A stretch of DNA of 20,214 nt, from the IMG/VR virus record IMGVR_UViG_3300008266_000648, positions 1-20,214 of that record. One strand, 5' to 3'. The notes beneath the pieces were generated by a model. The model was not told where the DNA came from. It searched no databases and saw only the letters and a program-made list of their open reading frames with translations. Positions 4,885 through 10,183 of this stretch are shown here, one piece after another; position 1 is the first letter of the stretch, and every line of letters begins with the position of its first letter. This DNA is from a virus. A program made the position numbers and the translations under genes.

Positions 4885-5478
4885 ATGAGTGAAGAAACTG
4901 TATTCGGCAAAGGCGCTAAGCAAACTGTTGGCTCCCATAACATTGAGGGTAAAGGATTAGCTACGCTTGGAAAAGCTTATTTGGCTAGTAAATTATTTGG
5001 AGACGGAGGCGGCAGAGGACGCGGAAAAGGCGGAGGCAGAGACTACGCTAACCAAGAAGAGCTACACAGACAAAAAACTGCGGCAAGCGAAGAGTCTAAA
5101 AAGAACATCATTACTCATACGACTGATGAAAAAATCAGACTTGCTCGCGAACTCCAAAACATGAGAACTGAAGCTGCTGAAAGAAAATCAAAGTCGTCTC
5201 AAAATAAAAAAGATTTAAAAACTATAGATAGACAAGATTCACGTAGGCGCGGGACATCTACTAAGCCAGCCGATAAACCTGCTGCTAAGCCAGCAGCTAA
5301 GCCAGCCGCCAAACAGCCGGGTAAAAAGCCAGCCGCCAAACAGCCGGGTAAAAAGCCAGCTGCTAAGCCAGCACCTAAGCCGGCCGCTAAGCCAGCACCT
5401 AAGCCCGCCGCTAAGCCAGCACCTAAGCCCGCCGCTAAGCCAGCACCTAAAAAGCCAGCAACTAAAACTAAAAAATAG
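4885..5478 (+). CDS. Histone-H1-like Lys/Ala/Pro-repeat basic protein, 197 aa
   Basis: Probably translated from a leaderless transcript. Residues 1-55 are Gly-rich with a short hydrophobic patch (GLATLGKAYLASKLFG, then GGGRGRGKGGG). Residues 55-115 form a charged helix, possibly coiled coil. From about 126 to the end the chain is nothing but Lys, Ala, Pro, Gln, Gly and Thr in AAKPAPKP and KKPAAKQPG repeats, ending TKTKK. Such tails occur in bacterial histone-H1-like proteins and bind DNA by charge. I infer a DNA-binding or condensing protein, perhaps acting on phage DNA in the cell or packaged with it. The repeats are encoded by near-identical DNA units (5305-5451), so length variation between relatives is expected. 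Confidence 0.8.
   Translation: MSEETVFGKGAKQTVGSHNIEGKGLATLGKAYLASKLFGDGGGRGRGKGGGRDYANQEELHRQKTAASEESKKNIITHTTDEKIRLARELQNMRTEAAERKSKSSQNKKDLKTIDRQDSRRRGTSTKPADKPAAKPAAKPAAKQPGKKPAAKQPGKKPAAKPAPKPAAKPAPKPAAKPAPKPAAKPAPKKPATKTKK
5305..5451 (+). repeat. In-gene tandem repeats (27 bp x 2, then 24 bp x 3.75)
   Basis: A 27-bp unit encoding AAKQPGKKP occurs twice without a change (5305-5331, 5332-5358). A 24-bp unit encoding AKPAPKPA follows at 5362-5385, 5386-5409 and 5410-5433, with a partial copy at 5434-5451; the first copy differs at one base. Near identity at silent positions points to recent expansion by slippage or recombination. Confidence 0.9.
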
Positions 5479-5486
5479 TAGGTTTT

Positions 5487-5690
5487 ATGCCGCATCTTAA
5501 GGTTGATATACGTCGCCAGGGCCCTCTAGCGAGGCGTACAGGCTCAATTACCCCTAACGACGTGTTTGAACACGATTTACGCCCTGTAGGACGCTCTAGA
5601 GAGTTTTCTGACGCACTTAAAAGAGTGCAGGGCCCAGTAATTTCCGGAACACCTACGCACATGAAAGCATGGCTTAGATGGAATCCGTAA
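5487..5690 (+). CDS. Hypothetical 67-aa basic protein
   Basis: ATG 5487 has a short TAGG element nearby, which overlaps the preceding stop. The 67-aa product is Arg-rich (VDIRRQGPLARRTGS, DLRPVGRSREF) and ends MKAWLRWNP. No known motif. The gap to the repeat-protein gene is eight bases, so it probably shares the leaderless transcript that starts at about 4884. Its end overlaps the following 54-aa gene by 13 bp. Function unknown. Confidence 0.6.
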   Translation: MPHLKVDIRRQGPLARRTGSITPNDVFEHDLRPVGRSREFSDALKRVQGPVISGTPTHMKAWLRWNP

Positions 5691-5842
5691 AACGCAGTAA
5701 AGAATTTAAGCAGCCGCTTAGCAAGCCTGCGCAGATAAATGATACGAGATTTGGTATTCGTAGAATATATTTAAACCAAAAAGAAAAGCCAACAACTTTT
5801 TCATACGCTAACCCTGGCCGTAATTGGTGGGGAACTAGATAA
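5678..5842 (+). CDS. Hypothetical 54-aa basic protein, overlaps the gene before
   Basis: ATG 5678 lies inside the end of the 67-aa gene and reads 54 codons to TAA 5840-5842. The product starts MESVKRSKEFKQPLSKP and ends TTFSYANPGRNWWGTR. It is basic, with an aromatic C-terminus. It exactly fills what would otherwise be a gap between the 67-aa gene and the membrane-protein gene, ten bases before the next ATG. No strong Shine-Dalgarno sequence is present; termination-reinitiation from the overlapping gene is the likely mode of translation. Function unknown. Confidence 0.6.
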   Translation: MESVKRSKEFKQPLSKPAQINDTRFGIRRIYLNQKEKPTTFSYANPGRNWWGTR

Positions 5843-5852
5843 TTGGGGATTT

Positions 5853-6122
5853 ATGAGTACCGACCAGCTTATTGCTATCATTTCAGCGCTTTGCGCCGTT
5901 CTTAGTCTCGGGGGAATCATTGTAGCTCGTTTAATTAAGGGCCATACAACCGAAGTCATAAATGAATTAATAAGAGAATATTTATCTGAACTTAAACCAA
6001 ATCATGGCTCTTCACTTCGGGATGATGTGCTATGTATTAAATCAGACATCACGGATATAAAAGTCGACTTGGCAAATTTAGAAGGTAAGTTTGACCAACA
6101 TGTAAAAGAGAACAACGGTTAA
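5853..6122 (+). CDS. Small membrane protein with coiled-coil tail; holin candidate
   Basis: An 89-aa protein with one hydrophobic membrane segment at about residues 7-28 (AIISALCAVLSLGGIIVARL), followed by a basic residue pair and a long hydrophilic helix (VINELIREYLSELKP). A second helical stretch ends it (DDVLCIKSDITDIKVDLANL, EGKFDQHVKE) with a heptad-like pattern. This resembles the DUF2746-like one-span membrane proteins of actinophages, some of which are proposed holins. An accessory holin, spanin-like or inhibitory role is equally possible, because no endolysin gene is nearby. GGGG a few bases before the ATG serves as ribosome-binding site. Confidence 0.6.
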   Translation: MSTDQLIAIISALCAVLSLGGIIVARLIKGHTTEVINELIREYLSELKPNHGSSLRDDVLCIKSDITDIKVDLANLEGKFDQHVKENNG

Positions 6123-6125
6123 TCT

Positions 6126-6139
6126 GGTATCATTGATAC
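6126..6139 (+). promoter_or_regulatory. Extended -10-like TGGTATCAT within a GTATC/GATAC dyad
   Basis: TGG followed by TATCAT (6128-6133) resembles an extended -10, as at 685-693 and 7595-7603. GTATC (6127-6131) and GATAC (6135-6139) form a perfect dyad over it. There is no good -35 box. It could start the transcript of the Cys-motif genes that follow. Confidence 0.3.
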
Positions 6140-6157
6140 GAATTAATAAGGAGAACT

Positions 6158-6367
6158 ATGAAATGCTCAAATTGTGACCAGGATGCTCTATATACTGTAG
6201 CTCCAGTTACCGCTAGTAAAGTTCATTACTGCAACAGAGATTTACCTGATTATCTAAGACTTGGTGCGTTAGAAGGACTGTATCCGGTAGAAACCACGGC
6301 CCCTGTTTCTAGTAAAAAGAAATCAACTACTCCACCTGCCGAGGACACCCCAGCGGAAACAGAATAA
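6158..6367 (+). CDS. Small zinc-ribbon-like protein, 69 aa
   Basis: AAGGAG lies just before the ATG. Residues 3-6 (CSNC) and C25 in HYCNRDLPDYL supply three cysteines with an adjacent His, an arrangement like a minimal zinc ribbon. The rest is a Pro/Thr/Glu-rich disordered tail (TTPPAEDTPAETE). Small proteins of this kind are frequent in actinophage genomes and are usually unassigned. Metal binding is inferred from the Cys spacing. The stop overlaps the next ATG in a TAATG junction. Confidence 0.7.
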   Translation: MKCSNCDQDALYTVAPVTASKVHYCNRDLPDYLRLGALEGLYPVETTAPVSSKKKSTTPPAEDTPAETE

Positions 6368-6588
6368 TGCGAATTACTCGGAAACAAGCTTATCAAGCTC
6401 ATCCGGTACCTTCACACGCATACTACCCTCCAGAGGACCCGCTAGAGCCTGATATTACACAACAGCCTGAAGTTGTGGTAGAATATGAAGATTCTGGAGA
6501 AGAAGAAAAAGCATTTAGATGCAGAAACTGCGGCGATGTAGTGTTTGAATCAGAGCTGGAGATACATGATTGCGGAAGTGAAGACTAA
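6367..6588 (+). CDS. Small C2HC zinc-finger-like acidic protein, 73 aa
   Basis: Starts in a TAATG overlap. The N-terminus is basic with a Pro/His/Tyr stretch (VPSHAYYPPEDP), the middle very acidic (EYEDSGEEEK). The C-terminus has a compact FRCRNCGDVVFESELEIHDC motif, in which CxxC, His and Cys could bind one zinc ion as in C2HC fingers. The protein ends in another TAATG overlap. Directly next to another Cys-motif gene, so the two may work together, possibly in nucleic-acid or protein contacts. No precise family recognised. Confidence 0.7.
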   Translation: MRITRKQAYQAHPVPSHAYYPPEDPLEPDITQQPEVVVEYEDSGEEEKAFRCRNCGDVVFESELEIHDCGSED

Positions 6589-7082
6589 TGCCTGATTACG
6601 GACCTGATGACCCCTGGAAAGATAAAACTCCTAAATATTCTTATACCCCAAAAACTGATAAGAAAAGCTCTGCGTATCAGCAGACTAAGAAGTGGCTTGA
6701 TATCCTACTAGAAGGTAGCGATGATGCTCCTGATAAAGATTTTGAAGTAGACACCCCAAGTAATACAGTTTTATCTGTAACTACTTCTACAAATCCAAAA
6801 AAACCTAGGACTTTAAAAGCCGGATATGACTTTAAAACCCAAACACTTACGGTAGTTTTTAGAGACGGCACCTGGTGGGAGTATCGAGAAGTGCCAGATT
6901 ATATGTGGTATGATTTTCAAGCAGCAACCTCTAAAGGAGAATTCCTTAGAGAATCTGGTTTAGACCAGTGGCCTGACATGGGGCCAGCTGATGTAAGCTC
7001 TATGCCTAGAAATAGACGTGTTCAAATGAACGACGTAAAGCAGTTTGCAAAACAACTATACGAAGGAAATAAGAAAGACTAA
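6588..7082 (+). CDS. KTSC-domain protein, 164 aa
   Basis: The first 70 residues are hydrophilic and disordered. Residues about 74-128 match the KTSC domain: LKAGYDFKTQTLTVVFRDG, then TWWEYREVPDYMWYDFQAA and SKGEFLRESG, with the typical tyrosines, the VP turn and the conserved S-K-G. KTSC domains occur widely in phage and bacterial proteins, alone or fused to other domains, and their function is not settled. The C-terminus is basic (PRNRRVQMNDVKQFAKQL). Transcription and translation look coupled to the zinc-finger gene upstream. Confidence 0.8.
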   Translation: MPDYGPDDPWKDKTPKYSYTPKTDKKSSAYQQTKKWLDILLEGSDDAPDKDFEVDTPSNTVLSVTTSTNPKKPRTLKAGYDFKTQTLTVVFRDGTWWEYREVPDYMWYDFQAATSKGEFLRESGLDQWPDMGPADVSSMPRNRRVQMNDVKQFAKQLYEGNKKD

Positions 7083-7086
7083 TAAT

Positions 7087-7341
7087 ATGAAATCAGTCGG
7101 ACCACTATACGTTGACACAATTAAACTAAAGCACCCAGTATTCCCTATGTTTGAGTGGGGCTGGAGTCAAGAAACAGAGCACCCATACAGAGAAAGCGCT
7201 ACCTGTATTGTGTTTTGGGTTCCGTTTATTCCACGAGGATACGCTTTTGGTATATGGGGTAAGCCAATCGAGGAAGAAGAAGCTCTTGGCAAAGTTCTTA
7301 GGGGGATTAATACCGACCCCGAGGAGATTAAAAAATGGTAA
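7087..7341 (+). CDS. Hypothetical 84-aa aromatic-rich protein
   Basis: ATG 7087 is chosen because AGAAAG lies nine bases upstream; the frame is open back to an ATG at 7045, but that lies inside the KTSC gene and lacks a ribosome-binding site. The product is Trp/Phe/Pro-rich (FPMFEWGWSQETEHPY, CIVFWVPFIPRGYAFGIWG) with an acidic C-terminal helix. The hydrophobic centre is interrupted by Pro and Arg, so it is more likely a buried beta-core than a membrane span. Function unknown. It overlaps the following gene by seven bases. Confidence 0.7.
   Translation: MKSVGPLYVDTIKLKHPVFPMFEWGWSQETEHPYRESATCIVFWVPFIPRGYAFGIWGKPIEEEEALGKVLRGINTDPEEIKKW
7321..7326 (+). promoter_or_regulatory. Shine-Dalgarno GAGGAG favouring start 7335
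   Basis: GAGGAG is eight bases from ATG 7335 and fourteen from the in-frame ATG 7341. The first spacing is the better one, so 7335 is preferred. Confidence 0.6.
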
Positions 7342-7580
7342 TGCCCTGGAAAAGAAAAAAGTGGGATAAGCCGTTTCCAGAAAAGATTGCTCGTAGAGTT
7401 TCTCGTATATCTACTTACGACCTTACAGTTTGGGCCGACCAGTCTTTGTACGAACTTGGCAGGCTATTAACTATTTACGAACGCAATCACACTAAAGAAG
7501 CTCTAAAAGAATTGGTTACTGGTGCTGAAGCTTTTCACGCAGTGATTGAAGAATTAAATAAAAGAACTACCCAGTTGTAG
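7335..7580 (+). CDS. Helical 81-aa protein directly before terminase; possible small terminase
   Basis: A basic N-terminus (MPWKRKKWDK) leads to three predicted helices (IARRVSRISTYDLTVWADQ, SLYELGRLLTIYERN, KEALKELVTGAEAFHAVIEE). No domain is recognised with confidence. It is the last gene before the large terminase, where small terminase subunits often lie, and no other gene here looks like one. At 81 aa it is shorter than usual and shows no clear helix-turn-helix, so the role is only a positional guess. The -35 box of the terminase promoter overlaps its stop codon. Confidence 0.7.
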   Translation: MVMPWKRKKWDKPFPEKIARRVSRISTYDLTVWADQSLYELGRLLTIYERNHTKEALKELVTGAEAFHAVIEELNKRTTQL

Positions 7581-7603
7581 ATACGAAGCATTTGTGGTAT
7601 TCT
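7575..7603 (+). promoter_or_regulatory. Promoter for the terminase operon
   Basis: TTGTAG (7575-7580), a 17-base spacer and TATTCT (7598-7603) preceded by TG one base earlier (7595-7596), an extended -10. Initiation would be near 7610, at the edge of the first leader hairpin. Confidence 0.55.
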
Positions 7604-7605
7604 TT

Positions 7606-7668
7606 AAGTGCCAACCATCTTCTCTCCCGTGTGGCACTTGGTGACCCTGAGTCAGATTGGCTCAGGGT
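7606..7668 (+). other. Two perfect hairpins in the terminase leader
   Basis: Stem one: AAGTGCCA (7606-7613) and TGGCACTT (7632-7639), 8 bp, loop 18 bases, pyrimidine-rich. Stem two: ACCCTGAG (7644-7651) and CTCAGGGT (7661-7668), 8 bp, loop 9 bases. The second is followed by TACTTTAATTT, a poor T-run, so it is not a convincing terminator. A ribosome-binding site (AAGG) lies eight bases past that run's end, before ATG 7689. Confidence 0.65.
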
Positions 7669-7688
7669 TACTTTAATTTAAGGTTAAT

Positions 7689-9263
7689 ATGAGTGATATT
7701 GAAGACTTTGAAGAACTAGAAGGATATCTAGACGACGAATCATCTATGGATGAGCCGTATGATGACGGCTTAGATGAACTATCACGCGAGGGTGTAAACC
7801 AGCTTATAGAAAAAATAATGGTCTTTATGAAAGCCTTAGTAGGGCATGACCTGAGAACATACCAAAAACCTTTAGCTAAAAGAATAATAGAGTCAGTAGT
7901 TATAAACGAAGGTGAGGAGATTACAGCTCTTGCCTCTCGTCAGTCAGGTAAGTCAGAGACCGTTGCAGACGTAGTCGCTGCTCTAATGGTTATCTTACCT
8001 AGACTTGCAAAAATGTACCCAGACTTGCTTGGCAGATTTAAAGACGGGTTTAGAGTAGGACTATTTGCCCCAGTTGAAAGCCAGGCGGAAACCTTGTTTA
8101 GCCGCGTTATTACCCGGCTTACTAGTGAGCATGCACTTGCCGTACTAGAAGACCCAGAAATTGATGATGAAGCTAAAAAAGTTTCTGGCGTAACTAAACA
8201 GGTAAAACTTAAAAACTCTAACTCCTCGGTTATGATGATGACCGCAAACCCTAGAGCAAAAATTGAATCTAAGACCTTCGACCTTATCGTAATTGATGAG
8301 TGTCAGGAAGCAGATGACTTCACCGTGGCTAAGTCTATTGGCCCTATGCTTGCATCTACAAACGGTACTATGGTAAAAACCGGTACTCCAACTACGCATA
8401 AAAATAATTTTTATCGAGCTATTCAACTCAACAAACGACGTGCTACTGGTCGTTCCGGTAAGCAAAATCATTTTCAATGGGATTGGCGAGACGTATCTAA
8501 AGTTAGCGAAGAGTACGGAAAGTTTATCCGTAAGGAGATGCTTCGTATTGGCGAGGATTCAGACGAGTTTCAAATGTCATACAATTGCAAATGGCTACTA
8601 GAACGCGGTATGTTTGTGTCCTCCTCTGTAATGGATGACTTGGGTGACACATCACAAAAAATTGTGGACGCTTGGCACCGTACCCCAGTTGTAGTAGGTA
8701 TTGACCCAGCTCGTAAAATGGACTCTACAGTAGTTACTGTAGTATGGGTGGACTGGGACCGCCCAGATGAATTTGGGTATTTTGACCACAGGATTCTTAA
8801 CTGGCTAGAAATACAGGGGGATGACTGGGAAGACCAGTACTTTCAAATAGTCAGTTTTCTAGAAAACTACAATGTGTTATATGTAGGGGTAGACGCCAAC
8901 GGTGTAGGTGATGCGGTAGCTCAAAGATTAAGGCTTCTTTTGACTAGGTCTGAAGTTATATCCGTAGGTAGCAGCCAGTCTGAGCAGTCTAAGCGTTGGA
9001 AGCACTTAAAGACTTTGATGGAACGCAGACTTATAGGATGGCCAGCTCACGCTAAGACTAGACAACTGCGAAGATGGAAGCGCTTCTACCAGCAAATGAC
9101 TGACTTGGAAATAAAGTTTCAAGGCCCAAACTTCTTAGCCCATGCTCCTGAAGAGGCTCACGCCCATGACGATTTTGCGGATAGTTTAGCTATAGCCTGC
9201 AGTTTAACAATGGATTTGACCATGCCCACCGTTGAAGTAAGTTCTAGCCCATTTTACAGATAA
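7689..9263 (+). CDS. terL: Terminase large subunit (ATPase-nuclease)
   Basis: This 524-aa protein drives DNA into the procapsid and cuts the concatemer. The N-terminal ATPase has Walker A ASRQSGKS (82-89, K88), Walker B FDLIVIDE (197-204, D203 and catalytic E204) and a coupling motif KTGTPTT (230-236). The C-terminal RNase-H-like nuclease shows GIDPARKMDST (D339), VGVDANGVGD (D402) and HAHDDFADSLA (D494/D495, D498) as the metal-binding acidic residues. Length is normal for the family and all key residues are present, so it should be active. The first 35 residues are an acidic extension. AAGG precedes the start. It opens the morphogenesis operon, with its own promoter and a structured leader. 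Confidence 0.96.
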   Translation: MSDIEDFEELEGYLDDESSMDEPYDDGLDELSREGVNQLIEKIMVFMKALVGHDLRTYQKPLAKRIIESVVINEGEEITALASRQSGKSETVADVVAALMVILPRLAKMYPDLLGRFKDGFRVGLFAPVESQAETLFSRVITRLTSEHALAVLEDPEIDDEAKKVSGVTKQVKLKNSNSSVMMMTANPRAKIESKTFDLIVIDECQEADDFTVAKSIGPMLASTNGTMVKTGTPTTHKNNFYRAIQLNKRRATGRSGKQNHFQWDWRDVSKVSEEYGKFIRKEMLRIGEDSDEFQMSYNCKWLLERGMFVSSSVMDDLGDTSQKIVDAWHRTPVVVGIDPARKMDSTVVTVVWVDWDRPDEFGYFDHRILNWLEIQGDDWEDQYFQIVSFLENYNVLYVGVDANGVGDAVAQRLRLLLTRSEVISVGSSQSEQSKRWKHLKTLMERRLIGWPAHAKTRQLRRWKRFYQQMTDLEIKFQGPNFLAHAPEEAHAHDDFADSLAIACSLTMDLTMPTVEVSSSPFYR

Positions 9264-9295
9264 ATCTAGTTTATCCTGCGAAAAAGCGAAAATCG

Positions 9296-9320
9296 TACAA
9301 CACTTGTATATGAGGCCTCA
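9296..9320 (+). promoter_or_regulatory. TACAAC box and two palindromes before the 132-aa gene
   Basis: TACAAC (9296-9301) resembles the TACAAT boxes used elsewhere in the window; initiation would fall near 9309, at an ATG (9310). TACAA-CAC-TTGTA (9296-9308) and TGAGGCCTCA (9311-9320) are perfect dyads over and just after the start point and could bind a regulator. No clear -35 box. Confidence 0.4.
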
Positions 9321-9339
9321 ACCTTTTAGGAGATATTAA
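9310..9339 (+). CDS. Possible 9-codon leaderless upstream ORF (MRPQPFRRY)
   Basis: ATG 9310 lies eight bases after a TACAAC box. It reads nine codons to TAA 9337-9339, which overlaps the start of the next gene in a TAATG junction. The ribosome-binding site of that gene (AGGAG, about 9328) lies within the ORF. If transcribed as predicted, ribosomes would load at the mRNA 5' end and pass directly to the following start. The length is too short to exclude chance. Confidence 0.3.
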   Translation: MRPQPFRRY

Positions 9340-9737
9340 TGTCAATTGCACCAGACCCACAATTCCCAGAGAACGCCCCAGTAACTTACGACCGTAAGAT
9401 GGCTGCAGCAGTTCCTGGACAGCGCGGACCACTTCGTTTCGAAGAAGGAATCGCAACCGACACCGACGTTCCAAATGAGTTTATCCTTGGAGCACAGCAG
9501 GGTTACACCCCAGCTGCCGGTCGTCCAAACCGTAATGCCCCTGTACACACCAAGACAGCTGAAGAGACCATGCGCGAGCGTGCTCACGTTGGTTCTGCTG
9601 CTTGGATTGAAGCACAGGACTACCTAAGCGAGTTCTCCGGAGCTGCATTCTCAGACCACGGTTCAAACGTGTTTGAGGAAGTTTTCCGCGACGGTTCTCG
9701 TCAACAGCGTCCAAACCCAACTCAGGTTACGGACTAG
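9339..9737 (+). CDS. Putative 132-aa virion protein between terminase and portal
   Basis: A hydrophilic, Pro/Ala/Arg/Glu-rich 132-aa protein with few hydrophobic clusters, probably extended, ending RPNPTQVTD. AGGAG precedes the ATG. Codon choice (many GTT, AAC, CGT, TAC, GAC) resembles the major capsid and 396-aa genes rather than the small accessory genes, suggesting high expression. Placed between terminase and portal and followed by a strong hairpin, it may be an abundant minor capsid or internal protein. No family is recognised, and the structural role is inferred from position and codon use only. Confidence 0.75.
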   Translation: MSIAPDPQFPENAPVTYDRKMAAAVPGQRGPLRFEEGIATDTDVPNEFILGAQQGYTPAAGRPNRNAPVHTKTAEETMRERAHVGSAAWIEAQDYLSEFSGAAFSDHGSNVFEEVFRDGSRQQRPNPTQVTD

Positions 9738-9755
9738 GTAAAATCTCTCAGGCCT

Positions 9756-9784
9756 CCCGTGTCCCACCGATGATGGGGCGCGGG
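9756..9784 (+). other. Long GC-rich hairpin after the 132-aa gene
   Basis: CCCGTGTCCCA (9756-9766), loop CCGATGA and TGGGGCGCGGG (9774-9784) form an 11-bp stem with two G-U pairs. A short TGGTTTGAG follows, too poor in T for a sure intrinsic terminator. It could attenuate transcription or protect the 3' end of the upstream message. The nine bases CTCCCGTGT at its base recur in the terminase leader loop (7624-7632). Confidence 0.6.
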
Positions 9785-9809
9785 TGGTTTGAGTCTTAGG
9801 CGGTGAATT

Positions 9810-10121
9810 ATGGCACTTATTAAGGGTAAAGAAGTACAGGAATCCCCCACACAATATCCTGCTAACCCTAAGCTGTGGAACACTATTACCACGCAAGCAA
9901 AAACTAAATTTGCCAAATACCCTTCTCCAGCAGCCGCCCACTGGGTTCATTCAAGGTATGTTCAACTAGGCGGAAAGTTTGTAGATAGCAAGAAGGAAAT
10001 AGACCCTAGATTTAGGGACTATGCTCAGGAAAAAATGGACAAGCTAGAAAAAGACCGAAAGAATAAGGTCACTAAGCCGGTTGGAAAAGGCAGTATTGCT
10101 GGAGAGAGATTTAGAAAATAA
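9810..10121 (+). CDS. Small basic phage protein (YPS...GG type), 103 aa
   Basis: A basic protein with the pattern LWNTITTQAKTKFAKYPSPA followed by AAHWVHSRYVQLGGKF (about residues 22-57). This resembles a small family recurrent in phages and bacteria, in which a Lys-rich helix is followed by YPS-(A)-W/Y and a GG turn; it is similar to DUF5872-type proteins. The C-terminal half is a Lys/Arg/Glu helix (RFRDYAQEKMDKLEKDRKNK) ending in a basic tail. Function is not established. The likely ribosome-binding site, AGGCGG, is a little upstream. It lies directly before portal. Confidence 0.75.
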   Translation: MALIKGKEVQESPTQYPANPKLWNTITTQAKTKFAKYPSPAAAHWVHSRYVQLGGKFVDSKKEIDPRFRDYAQEKMDKLEKDRKNKVTKPVGKGSIAGERFRK

Positions 10122-10147
10122 TTGACTTCTATACGCTACACTATAAG
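10122..10147 (+). promoter_or_regulatory. TTGACT-N14-TATAAG element before portal
   Basis: TTGACT (10122-10127) is followed after 14 bases by TATAAG (10142-10147). A second TTGACT lies at 10162-10167. Spacing is short for a housekeeping sigma factor, but the same spacing recurs before the scaffold gene (TTGACA 11952-11957, TATACG 11972-11977). Confidence 0.35.
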
Positions 10148-10183
10148 TACTAAAAAATAATTTGACTGGAAGTTCTGAGCAGC

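Noticed and set aside
5199-5495. Minus-strand 98-aa frame rich in Gly/Ala/Leu
   Set aside because: It is the reverse complement of the Lys/Ala/Pro repeats; composition follows from the repeat, and no ribosome-binding site or promoter faces it.
7045-7086. Upstream ATG 7045 as start of the 84-aa gene
   Set aside because: It lies within the KTSC gene and lacks a ribosome-binding site; ATG 7087 sits right after that gene's stop.
8145-8477. Minus-strand 110-aa frame within the terminase
   Set aside because: Lies wholly inside the terminase gene, across the Walker B motif, which is clearly coding on the plus strand.
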